29,129 nucleotides of DNA. It comes from an uncultured Oscillospiraceae bacterium (GTDB lineage Bacteria; Bacillota; Clostridia; Oscillospirales; Oscillospiraceae). How positions within the stretch are numbered: the stretch's first letter is position 1; each line of letters opens with the position of its first letter. The stretch lies in contig CAKUOS010000029.1 of assembly GCA_934670025.1 (NCBI GenBank), positions 1 through 29,129 on the forward strand, in the 5' to 3' direction. The position numbers and the translations under genes are program-made. Positions 1 to 8,600 of the stretch are shown piece by piece. The notes beneath the pieces were generated by a model, which saw only the letters and a program-made list of their open reading frames with translations, searched no databases and was not told the origin of the DNA.

Positions 1-38
1 TTGAGTTTGCGTCTTGCTTTTGCCCGTACCGACTGTAC

Positions 39-66
39 CCCCATGACACATTGTGTACCTATGGGG
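39..66. other. Inverted repeat after the lipoprotein operon
   Basis: CCCCAT at 39-44 pairs with ATGGGG at 61-66, and an inner ACAC/GTGT pair gives an extended hairpin about 30 bases beyond the stop codon of the last lipoprotein gene. No T-run follows on the minus strand, so it is not a convincing intrinsic terminator. It might be a transcript-end structure or chance. Nothing else was seen in bases 1-97. Confidence 0.25.
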
Positions 67-97
67 CGAAACAGTTCGCATCCGGGGTGTTTCCGTG

Positions 98-1147
98 TTA
101 TTTTTCCGCGTCCCAGAAGACCCGCAGAAATGTGCAGTAGTCCTCTTCCGTATACGGATTCTCCTCCAGCCCGTTATCCCGCGCGAAGCCGTCAAGCGCA
201 GGAATGCTGTCGGAATACGCATACATCCGCGCGCTGCGCTGCCCGTCCGAGCCGCGCGTGACCGCGTCCGCGTCCGCATAATCGAGCAGATACCACTCCG
301 TGTCCGACCGTGCAAGGACGAACACGCCGGCCTCTGTCCGCGGCCCGAGCGCCTCCGCGTGTTCCGGATACAGTGCCGCGCCATCCGCGGCCGAAACGCA
401 ACGGATGCGCCACAGTTCCCCGCCGTCCTCCGTCTCCCGGCATACGCAGGTGAAAAGCGCGCTGTCCTGCCGCACGGTATAGTCGTTCAGCCGCTCCGGG
501 TACACGCGCAGCCGCAGCCCGGTCTGCGCGTCGCGGAGAAACACGTTCGGCGATTGCGCCGTACCGTGCGAAAACGAGAGCGTTTTGCCGAATGCACGGT
601 TTCCCAGCAGCTTGTCCGCGTGCGCGGATGTGCAGAAGAACCGGAACACGACCGCGTAGCCGTCCTCCATCCCGGTGAACACCGCCGCGCCGTCGGAATA
701 CGAATCCCCTGTCCAGGTAAACGGCTCGCACTGCCCGGCGTCTGCCAGCCGCGTCAGACTGACTGCCGCGTCACACAGCGCCCGGGCCGAATATCCGTCT
801 GATGCGCGGTGCTCGTCAAAATGCATGGTCATCACGCCGCGCGCGGGCCAGATCGACACATCCGCGAGCGAGCAGCCCGCATATGCCGGGAATGGCGCCG
901 CGAAATACTGTCCCATCAGATCGTCCGCACTTGCCGCACCGGTCATATCGCTTCCGCTCTCATCCAGCGCCGCCTCCAGCTCTGCTTCCGGTAAGGCCGC
1001 CAGCGCATAAAACCGCTCCGCCGCCGTCTGCACAGCTTCTTCCTGTATTTCTGCCGAATCAGGCTCATCCGACGGCTGCACCGGCTTTGCGCAGCCGCAC
1101 AGCGCCAGCAGCGCAAGCGCCAGTCCGATCACGCACCATTTCCTCAT
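98..1147 (-). CDS. Lipoprotein of unknown function (operon gene 5)
   Basis: A 349-residue protein that I do not recognise. Residues 1-19 form a lipoprotein signal: positively charged MRKW, a hydrophobic stretch, then lipobox L-C-G-C with Cys19 as the predicted lipidated residue. It should sit on the outer face of the membrane. The mature part has no transmembrane segment; it is rich in aromatic residues and looks like a mixed alpha/beta extracellular domain. The open frame extends upstream to 1402, but the ATG at 1147 is chosen because it starts a lipoprotein signal and overlaps the previous stop as ATGA, typical of translational coupling. It is the last gene of the operon starting near 5565. 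Its post-cysteine residues KPVQP resemble those of two upstream lipoproteins. Confidence 0.8.
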   Translation of the reverse strand: MRKWCVIGLALALLALCGCAKPVQPSDEPDSAEIQEEAVQTAAERFYALAALPEAELEAALDESGSDMTGAASADDLMGQYFAAPFPAYAGCSLADVSIWPARGVMTMHFDEHRASDGYSARALCDAAVSLTRLADAGQCEPFTWTGDSYSDGAAVFTGMEDGYAVVFRFFCTSAHADKLLGNRAFGKTLSFSHGTAQSPNVFLRDAQTGLRLRVYPERLNDYTVRQDSALFTCVCRETEDGGELWRIRCVSAADGAALYPEHAEALGPRTEAGVFVLARSDTEWYLLDYADADAVTRGSDGQRSARMYAYSDSIPALDGFARDNGLEENPYTEEDYCTFLRVFWDAEK

Positions 1148-2316
1148 TCCGCCGTCCCCTCGATCGCGCCGAGATACCGCCAGAGGATATGCTCGTCCGC
1201 CGGGAACCATGCGCCGGCCGCCTCGGGGAGCGTCCATAGACCGTCCTCGTCCTGCACGGCAAGCGGGCCGCAGTTGTCCCGGACCCAGTCGCTCAGATTT
1301 CCGCTCGGATATGCCGTAAAGCCCGTGCAGACCTCCGCATCGCCGCATCTTTCCAGTTCTGCCCGTAAAAATGTCGTCGCGCCGCCTGTGTCCATGCTGC
1401 ATCCCGGGCCGGTGTAGTCGTAGTAAAAATCGTAGTGCAGACCGCAGATGACCACGGTTTTTCCATCCTCGTCGAACGAGCCGTATATGCGCAGCCGCGG
1501 CAGGACGATATCATTGTCCGTGCGCGGGTATTTCTGCGCAGCCGCCGCGTCAAACAGTACCGCTTCGCGGCCCGTCAGCCCGTACATCTCCGCCGACGGC
1601 GCCGGGAGCGGATCGCTTTGCGATATCTGTGCGTCGGCAGACTGCGTCGACTCGACCGTCGGCGCCTCGTTCAGTTCCGGTTCAGGCCGGTTATCCTGCA
1701 AAGACTGGATGTACCAGTGGTCATCCGCGCGCCGAAGCGTCAGAACGCGCGCGCCGTATTCTCCATAGAGCGTCGCCGTATCGCCCTGTACCGCACCGGA
1801 CGTGCAGATAAAATACCCCGGTGCGTAATCGCTGGTCGTGGTGTAAAAGGCGTCCGTGTCCTTAAGATAGGCATACCCGGAGAACGGATCCTGCATATCC
1901 TTAAGATCCGCCAGCCCGATCCCGGCGAATTCCCGCAGAACGGCCTCGACCGCCGCAGCCGGATATCTTGTGATCGGAACGGGCATTTCGGAGACTGTTT
2001 CGAGCGACGCAAACCACGGCCAGATCTCCTTCAGCTGCGCAAATTCCGCCTCGCTGACGCCACTTTCGGCGCTTTCGTTGAAGTATTTGAGAAATTCCTT
2101 GAGGTTCAGGTCCCGCACATCGTCATATGACGAGGCAAAAAATCCGTTCACGCCGAAGTGTCCGTGCGTGCCGCCCGATACCTGCCGCTCGCAGTCAAAG
2201 TATTCGTTGATCTCGTCCAGCTGCGCCTGCGTCAGCGCAGTTGGCGCATCCTGTTTTGCGCATCCTGCAAGCAGCAGACACGCGCACAGCAGGATAAACA
2301 CAGCGATCTTCTTCAT
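1144..2316 (-). CDS. Lipoprotein of unknown function (operon gene 4)
   Basis: A 390-residue predicted lipoprotein. Its leader, MKKIAVFILLCACLLLAGC, has a clear lipobox (LAGC, Cys19). The start at 2316 is supported by an excellent Shine-Dalgarno (AAAGGAGGTGCGG) directly before the ATG; the open frame runs to 2430 but that extension lies inside the neighbouring gene. The mature domain has no motif I can name. A Ser/Asp-rich linker near residues 190-220 (TVESTQSADAQISQSDP) separates two globular-looking halves. The signal peptide is nearly identical at DNA level to that of the next upstream gene, while the mature domains are unrelated. It is translationally coupled to the downstream lipoprotein through a 4-base overlap. 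Confidence 0.8.
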   Translation of the reverse strand: MKKIAVFILLCACLLLAGCAKQDAPTALTQAQLDEINEYFDCERQVSGGTHGHFGVNGFFASSYDDVRDLNLKEFLKYFNESAESGVSEAEFAQLKEIWPWFASLETVSEMPVPITRYPAAAVEAVLREFAGIGLADLKDMQDPFSGYAYLKDTDAFYTTTSDYAPGYFICTSGAVQGDTATLYGEYGARVLTLRRADDHWYIQSLQDNRPEPELNEAPTVESTQSADAQISQSDPLPAPSAEMYGLTGREAVLFDAAAAQKYPRTDNDIVLPRLRIYGSFDEDGKTVVICGLHYDFYYDYTGPGCSMDTGGATTFLRAELERCGDAEVCTGFTAYPSGNLSDWVRDNCGPLAVQDEDGLWTLPEAAGAWFPADEHILWRYLGAIEGTAE

Positions 2317-2329
2317 TCCGCACCTCCTT

Positions 2330-3631
2330 TTATCCCGCTTCCGCGATGAACAGCGCCGCGCGCCGGTCCATGACCTGCGCGGCCTCCTGCGCGGTCTTCT
2401 GGCCTTTGAAAAAGGCATCCGCCTCCTCAAGGATGATCGTCAGGATCTCCTGATTGCCGCAGGCGCGGCAGTTCACGTGCTCCAGCACGTTCATCAGATC
2501 GCCCGCAGCTGCTTCGTCAAACAAAAACGCAAGATCGCCCGCTTCTCCGATCTCGACGCGGCCCTCCTCCCGGATGGCCGTCTGCTGCTCGGATTTTTGC
2601 ACTTCGATCTCCTTCTGCATCTGTTCGCGCAGAACAGTGCGGTTGACCGGGAACGCATCGACGATGGTCTGCTGGAACGCGCCGTCCAGCATCGCAGACA
2701 GCGCTGCCTGTGCTGCCTCCCGGTTTTCAGACCCGGCACAGACGCCCAGCTGCAAAATCGGCTGATACGCCGTCCCGCCGCTCTGATCGATGGCCAGCAC
2801 GCAGAACGCACTGCCGGTCTGCTGATACCAGGAGTTCCGCATCTGACGGTACATATTGACGGACCGCATCGGCTGCTGCATGATGCTGTCCGGACCAAGC
2901 TCGGATGGCGTGATCTGCGCGCAGGCCGTCAGGATGTCCACGAATTGCTCGCTTTCAAACGAAGCGGTCTGCGTGTCGTAGTCCAGAAACTGCTCCGCCG
3001 CGTGGCGGCAGTAAACGCCAAGCAGGTCTTTTCCGCCCCAGACGAAGTGTACGCCCGGAACCTCGCCGCGCAGCACGTCTATGGCCGATGTCTCCAGCGA
3101 CGCGCCGAGCTTTTCCGCCGGGCCGAACAGCGGATCGAGTGCAAAGGCTCCGACAACGGAATAGAGCTGCCCATCCACGCGGCACGGCTCCAGCACGCCG
3201 GGCAGAAAATCCTCCGTCTGCACCTCGTCCAGCGGCAGTAAAATGCCGTTTTTTGCGTAGCCCGCGTACTGCGCGCCGCTGAGGCCGCTGCAATCGAGAA
3301 GGTCGGGCACATCCCCGGCCATCAGCGCCGTCGTCATGCGCGTTGCGGCGTCTGCGCGGCTTTCCGTGCCGTCGGCATAGTTGAGAATCTCGATTTTGAC
3401 GCCCGCACCGGACGCATTGTATCGCTGGATGAAACTGCGCAGCAGCTCCTTTTCCGAATCAAAGTCGATCACGCCGAGCGTCAGAACCGTTTCCTCCTGC
3501 GTATTCTCCTGCGGCGCCTGTGCAGTCGCCGCCTCCGCTTCCGGTAAGCGAATATCGGGCTGTACCGGCTTCTGGCATCCTGCCAGCAGCAGACACGCGC
3601 ACAGCAGGATAAAAATTATGCGTTTTTTCAT
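2330..3631 (-). CDS. Extracellular solute-binding-like lipoprotein
   Basis: A 433-residue lipoprotein with leader MKKRIIFILLCACLLLAGC (Cys19). The mature region resembles ABC-transporter family 1 solute-binding proteins: a beta strand beginning TLGVIDFDSEKELLRSFIQRYN, then an ITTALMAGDVPDLLD-like segment (MTTALMAGDVPDLLD), a GILLPLDEV segment, and later helices around the presumed hinge. Such proteins usually deliver sugars or oligopeptides to a membrane permease, but no permease or ATPase gene lies nearby. It could be an orphan receptor or a sensory or structural derivative. The start at 3631 follows AAGGAGGTACGC. The stop lies 13 bases before the next lipoprotein gene. The ligand cannot be deduced. 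Confidence 0.8.
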   Translation of the reverse strand: MKKRIIFILLCACLLLAGCQKPVQPDIRLPEAEAATAQAPQENTQEETVLTLGVIDFDSEKELLRSFIQRYNASGAGVKIEILNYADGTESRADAATRMTTALMAGDVPDLLDCSGLSGAQYAGYAKNGILLPLDEVQTEDFLPGVLEPCRVDGQLYSVVGAFALDPLFGPAEKLGASLETSAIDVLRGEVPGVHFVWGGKDLLGVYCRHAAEQFLDYDTQTASFESEQFVDILTACAQITPSELGPDSIMQQPMRSVNMYRQMRNSWYQQTGSAFCVLAIDQSGGTAYQPILQLGVCAGSENREAAQAALSAMLDGAFQQTIVDAFPVNRTVLREQMQKEIEVQKSEQQTAIREEGRVEIGEAGDLAFLFDEAAAGDLMNVLEHVNCRACGNQEILTIILEEADAFFKGQKTAQEAAQVMDRRAALFIAEAG

Positions 3632-3641
3632 GCGTACCTCC

Positions 3642-4841
3642 TTATCCCCACACCGTGCCGCCTGCGCCGTCGCAGAGGATCCAGCACTCCTGCATCCCCG
3701 TCCGCGCCAGCCGTCCGCGTGCAAAGACCTGTCCGTTCACAACATATAGCCCGTCTACGCCCTCACTTCGAACGAGCGGCAAGCCGTCCGCGTCCATTGG
3801 GATATCACCAGGGTCGTAGTTCCCGGCAAAGTAGTCCGCCTGTGTGACGCCGGTGGAATTGCCGTCCGCGTCATACAGCTCGGCAGACAGCGTGAGAAGC
3901 GGTGTCTGCGCCCCTGTCGCCGCGTCCAACGCATAGCAGCAGGCGAATTCGCTGCGTTTATCGAAGTCAAAATAATAGACCGTGCCGTCATAGTAATTGA
4001 AATAATCACAGGCAACGCCATCCCGCAGGATCGTAATTTCCTTCGTATCCGGGTCAAGACGGCAGTAATCGAACGAATCATCCCAGAAATATACGCCCGT
4101 GTCATCCGCGCTGAAATACGCGGCCTGCTGCCTGACCGTACAAAGCCGTTCGCTTGTTCCTCTCGGGTATCGGAAGGCATACAGCGCCTGATCCTGCAAA
4201 TCAACAGAATACAGCGTCCCATTATAATACCCGGCGATCGAACCGCCAAGGCCAAGGAAGCTGTCCTGATTGCCCTCCGGACTTCCCCAAAAGATCATGA
4301 ACTGCCCGCTGCTTTTGTCAAGAATTTCGTAATAGATTCCGTTTTCCGACACATAGAGCGTCGGGCAATATCCGCTGACCAGCTGTTCCGCATCGGTGCC
4401 ATCCGTGCGCACGCGCCAGATCGAATAGCCGTCCCGGACATTTGAAAAATAGACCCAGCCATCCAGAACATTGATGCTGCGCGGTTCATACTCCTCCGCT
4501 GGCAGCAGCTGCGTCTGTTCGCTGCCGTCCGTGCGCGCCCGGTAAAGACCCCAGTCAGATTCGCTTCGGTAATAGACCCATTCGCCGTCCCCGGCCATCA
4601 GACCGCCCTGCCCGAGATTCCCGCCGGTAAAGCCCAGCCGTTCAGGGGCCGCATCCGGTTTGTCCGCTTTCTGCGCAGGAGGCTCGGCTTCCTCTGTACC
4701 TTGTTTCTCCTGCGTATCTTCCAACATGGGCTGCGCCGCCTCCGTTTCCGGTAAGCGGATATCCGGCTGCACCTGTTTCTGGCATCCCGTCAGCAGCAGC
4801 GCAAGCAGCGCAATCGCAAAAATCCGCCAGTTCTTACGCAT
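3642..4841 (-). CDS. DUF5050-like propeller lipoprotein
   Basis: A 399-residue lipoprotein with leader MRKNWRIFAIALLALLLTGC (Cys20). The post-cysteine linker QKQVQPDIRLPETEAAQ almost repeats that of the next gene, followed by a low-complexity acidic stretch to about residue 65. The rest carries repeated beta-propeller-like units: WVYYRSESDWGLYRARTDGSEQTQL, then WVYFSNVRDGYSIWRVRTDGTDAEQL, then further Y-Y/F-W strands. This 'YR..TDG..' repeat is characteristic of DUF5050/TolB-like propellers, which are probably protein- or glycan-interaction modules at the cell surface. The exact role is unknown. Its start codon overlaps the restored end of the frameshifted SLH reading frame (TAA at 4834-4836), and GGAGGG lies upstream, consistent with coupling. 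Confidence 0.8.
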   Translation of the reverse strand: MRKNWRIFAIALLALLLTGCQKQVQPDIRLPETEAAQPMLEDTQEKQGTEEAEPPAQKADKPDAAPERLGFTGGNLGQGGLMAGDGEWVYYRSESDWGLYRARTDGSEQTQLLPAEEYEPRSINVLDGWVYFSNVRDGYSIWRVRTDGTDAEQLVSGYCPTLYVSENGIYYEILDKSSGQFMIFWGSPEGNQDSFLGLGGSIAGYYNGTLYSVDLQDQALYAFRYPRGTSERLCTVRQQAAYFSADDTGVYFWDDSFDYCRLDPDTKEITILRDGVACDYFNYYDGTVYYFDFDKRSEFACCYALDAATGAQTPLLTLSAELYDADGNSTGVTQADYFAGNYDPGDIPMDADGLPLVRSEGVDGLYVVNGQVFARGRLARTGMQECWILCDGAGGTVWG

Positions 4842-4930
4842 TTTCGCTTCCCTCCGTGCAAACGAGCCAGCACCGGTACGACAGCACGATCATCTGCTCC
4901 AGACTGACCGTTCCAGCCGGGCGGAACGCC
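4834..4930 (-). other. Out-of-frame remainder of the third SLH domain
   Basis: Reading this stretch in the shifted frame gives AFRPAGTVSLEQMIVLSYR followed by CWLVCTEGSENA and a TAA stop at 4834-4836. That is the expected second half of an SLH repeat (compare GSFGRRNEITREEYAVMLYRMF in the second repeat). The stop overlaps the ATG of the downstream lipoprotein gene, as expected for an intact operon gene. It is normally the C-terminus of the SLH protein encoded upstream. Confidence 0.75.
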
Positions 4931-5492
4931 CCCAGTTATCGCCGCCCAGAATGCCCATATACGCCAGCGCGCGCACCGCGTCCAGCGCCCACGCGGAGAT
5001 CTCCGCTTCATCTGCAAACGGATGCGTCTGCACCTCGTCCGGGAGCAGCGTTACGCCCGATTCCTGCTCCACGTACCGGAACATCCGATACAGCATCACC
5101 GCGTATTCCTCGCGCGTGATCTCGTTCCGTCTGCCGAAGCTCCCGTCCTCGTATCCCGTCACGATCCCGGCGGAATACGCCTTTTCCGCGTTTTCCACGA
5201 TGACCGGATACGTGTTTTTAAGATCAGGAAACACGCCCGCAGCGTCGTTGGGCAGCTCCTTCTGCAAGACCGTCTCCGCGAGCTTCACCAGATACCCGGC
5301 CGCCTGTCCGCGGGTTCCCGACCCTCTGAGATCGCCGTACAGATAGTCTTGCGGCAAAATGCCCGCCTTTTCCGCTGCAAACGCCTCGTCCTTCGCCCAT
5401 GCGCTGAGCACAGGCGCGTCGTTTGCCAGCGCCGGCAGCGCCATGGACGCCAAAAGCGCGATCAGCACCATAATCAAACCAATCCGTTTCAT
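4890..5492 (-). CDS. SLH-domain protein, frameshifted in third repeat
   Basis: The frame as read gives 200 residues. Residues 1-23 are a Sec signal peptide ending ALA. Three S-layer-homology repeats follow: WAKDEAFAAEKAGIL... (about 31-75), FPDLKNTYPVIVENAEKAY...GIVTGYEDGSF...ITREEYAVMLYRMF (about 88-142), and FADEAEISAWALDAVRALAYMGILGGDNWG (about 158 onward). The third repeat should continue with a '.FRP...VS.EQ' half, but the frame changes at a run of five G (4929-4933 on the plus strand as C) and ends in an unrelated tail. Adding one base restores 219 residues and a stop overlapping the next gene. SLH repeats bind pyruvylated cell-wall polymers, so the protein is probably wall-associated. 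AAAGGAG precedes the ATG. First gene of the envelope operon. Confidence 0.8.
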   Translation of the reverse strand: MKRIGLIMVLIALLASMALPALANDAPVLSAWAKDEAFAAEKAGILPQDYLYGDLRGSGTRGQAAGYLVKLAETVLQKELPNDAAGVFPDLKNTYPVIVENAEKAYSAGIVTGYEDGSFGRRNEITREEYAVMLYRMFRYVEQESGVTLLPDEVQTHPFADEAEISAWALDAVRALAYMGILGGDNWGRSARLERSVWSR

Positions 5493-5564
5493 AAGCCGCT
5501 CCTTTCAGCCGCACGTTCCGCTTTCTTCCGTTCCGGGCGGCGAAGGCCGCGCCCGTCTGCGTCC

Positions 5565-5573
5565 AGTATACCA
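5565..5573 (-). promoter_or_regulatory. Extended -10 promoter of the envelope operon
   Basis: On the minus strand TGG-TATACT gives an extended -10 element (TGnTATACT) about 70 bases upstream of the SLH gene start. No good -35 lies at 16-18 bp; extended -10 promoters can do without one. An AT-rich dyad, CTTAA...TTAAG, lies just upstream (about 5609-5625). Confidence 0.45.
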
Positions 5574-5636
5574 TACGCTTCCTGCGCGTGCTGCCTGTAA
5601 AACCCTTAAATTTTCCTTAAGAACCAGTGCTTTACG

Positions 5637-8600
5637 CTATCCGACCATCCGGTATGCATACGTATCGTCGGCCCGCAGGAAATAAAACGGCCGCAAGGCA
5701 TTGCCCGTCAGGCACACCTGCACGGCAAGCTCCGTCATGTCCGTTTCTGATGGGATGATGCCGTCGCGGAACGCATCGTACACCGCCGCACGGAACTGCG
5801 CGGGCTGCAAATCGTCCGTCGCGCCTGCATGGTCGAGCACCGCGCGCACGTCCTCGTATGTATAAGCCTCCGGAACATCCAGATAGTCAAACACCAGCAA
5901 AAACCGCCCGTTATCCATGCTCGACACGCTTTTCAGATAACAATACCGCGCGCCGTGGTTGTCGCTGACCGTGCGGGTATACGTCCCGTCCTGATACGTG
6001 AGGTACTCGGAGCTGTGGTCTTCCCAGCTGTAACGGTCAATCGGGAAATAGCGTTCGAGTGTATTGCGGAAATCCGTTGCGCTTATGGACAGCGGCCAGC
6101 TGTGTTCGCGCGCATAGCGCTCGTAGACGAACAGCGTCAGCTCGTCCCACGGCTCCTGCCACTCCCAGTCCTCCTGCAGCCAGCCGGTGCTGTCACAGTC
6201 GACGTTCGGCAGACTGCCGAGAATATACCTGTTCTGCCAATCGTAGTCCCAGAACAGCTGCGTCAGATCGTCTGTCGTCTCGCCGGTGTGCAGCTGCAGG
6301 GCTGCGCGCAGATCGTCCTCCGGCAGCGCTGCGAACCGTGCCGACTGGAACAGTACGCCGCCGTAGTAGAAGTCCAGCGTGTAGACCTTGCGCGCGTAGC
6401 GGAGCTCGCCGCCGCTGTCATTCAAAAACGGGTCGGCGTTATAAAAATCCGCCGTGACCTGCACGGTGCCGCCGCCCAGCACCTGCACGTCCGCGATGCG
6501 CAGATCCGGGCCGCCGCCGAAGCCGGACACGTTCTCAATGACCGCTGTGCCGTCCGATGCGTCATAATTTCCGCACTGCGTAATATCAAATGTGAAGCTG
6601 CCGTCGCGGAAATGATACCGCAAAACGCTGTTCACAAAGCTCTCCGTGAAGTGATACTTCCCGTCGGCCTGCTTGTAATCATCGCGCGTGTACGTGTAAT
6701 CGGCCGACCAGTACAGGAACAGCATAAACAGCTTCTCGGACGACAGGTCTGCGGGCGAATCGAACGTGAACCCGTTGTTGACAAGCGCGACCTCCGGGCC
6801 GATCAGAATGCTGTGCAGGTTTTCATCCGTCAGAAGGCTCGGGTCGATCGTCATGCGCTGCTGCACCCATTCCTCCGTGACCGGCAGCCGCATGGACTCC
6901 TCCGGCGCCATCCAGCTGACGGCGGCGATCACGCCGTTTTCAATATGGAACGTCATGAGCGTCTCGTCGCTCACGACAAGCGTTGTTGCAGCGCCGTCCG
7001 TGTACTCGACATAGCTGTATTTGCCCATGTACAGGATCTCGCCGCCGAGCATCAGCCGCGCCGTGTGTTCGTCGACCTGCTCGAGTACCGGCTCGGCGTC
7101 GCGCGGGAAGCGGTTCGCCGCCTCGCGGTAATCCTCGCCGAAGGAAACGCCGCTGGCCTCGACCCCGGCATCCAGCCGCAGATATGCGGCGTCCGGATAG
7201 TGGATCGTGCCGTCCTTGTTCATCCAGCCCGCGGCCTGTGAGCCGTCCGCAAACTGCACAATGTCATAATAGGACGTCTGGATGTCCATCCAGTGGTATA
7301 TGCGCTCGTATGTGCCGTAAACATTTTGGATATCGTCCAGTGTCAGATCATAGATCGACGTGCCGTTCACGGTGAATTCCGGCCACGCCTCCGCCGGTTC
7401 GCGCGCGGCGAACCACGCCGCGTCCACGACCGCCGCCGTTTCGGCCTCGATGCGCGGCAGAATGAAGTCCTGATACCATGCCTCCCAGTCGACCGCGCCG
7501 TCCACCGGCGCAAGGTCGTTGCGGACGATGAAATCCTTTAAGATATCCAATCCGTCGGCCGCGTGCCGGTAATACGAGCTGACCGCCGCCGCGTCCGCGC
7601 CGTCATACTGCTGCACCGCCTTGTCCGACGGGCTCAGGCAGAAGAGATAATATGCCGTATTGCCGCGCGTGCCGAGCAGATGCGTGTTCAGCAGCACGAG
7701 ATTTTCCTCGACCCAGCGGTCTGCGCCGTCCTTGATAAGCTCCGCCGGGTCCTCAAACCGGAACGCGCGGATCGCCCACACAAGGCCGAGGTGGTCTTCC
7801 GTCGTCTGACTTTTGTCGTAGAAGGAGAACAGCACATCGTCCAGGTCATGCGCGCCGGTCTCCTGTACCGTGATCGTGAACGAATCGTCCGCGACGATCT
7901 CGCTCTCATACCGCGCCGGGACGCTGAGCACGACCGTGTCCCGCGTGGTGGTGAATTCCACTGTGTCCTCCGGTTCCTCGGATGTGTTTTCCGTACTTTC
8001 CGGTGATTCCTGTGTTTGTGTCTGCGGTACGGGATCCTTCGGGCCGGTCATCGTGCAGCCGACGGCAGCCGCGCAGAGCAGAAGTACGAGGATCAGCACG
8101 GGAATGGCCGTTTTCGGCTGCTTTGTGATGGAAATGATGCGCGTTTTGAGCTGCCCGCCGCGCCCCGACATCGTCGTCGCCGCACTGAACGGGTCCACGG
8201 CTTCCCGGCACGTCATGCGGATGAGCGAACGTCCATAGTCCGCCCGCGCGTCCTCGCCGAGCCTGCGGATGGTCGCTTCGTCGCAGAAAAGCTCCGTGTC
8301 GGTGCGGGAAAGCGCCGCCGCCCACCAGACGAGCGGGTCGAACCAGTGCAGCGCCAGACACACGCCGCGCAGCAGCGCCCAGATGTGATCGCGGTGGAGA
8401 TAATGCGTATACTCATGCTCCGCACAATGGTGCAAAAGCTGCATATCCTGCGCGCATTCTTCCGTCAGATAGATCACAGGACGGAAAAATCCGAACAAAC
8501 AGGGCGATAATGCGGTGCGCGTCAGGCGCAGCTCCGGGCGGCCCTCCGTCGCCGCCACACGGCGCATAAGACCGGCGCGCAGGCGCTTTGCATAGCGCAA

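Noticed and set aside
1970..3241. 423-codon plus-strand ORF opposite two lipoprotein genes
   Set aside because: The minus-strand genes have lipoprotein signals, ribosome sites and coupling; the plus frame has none.
4790..5017. Second minus-strand frame overlapping the SLH frameshift
   Set aside because: It is the third frame; neither its start nor its content resembles an SLH repeat. The correct continuation is the other shifted frame ending at 4834.
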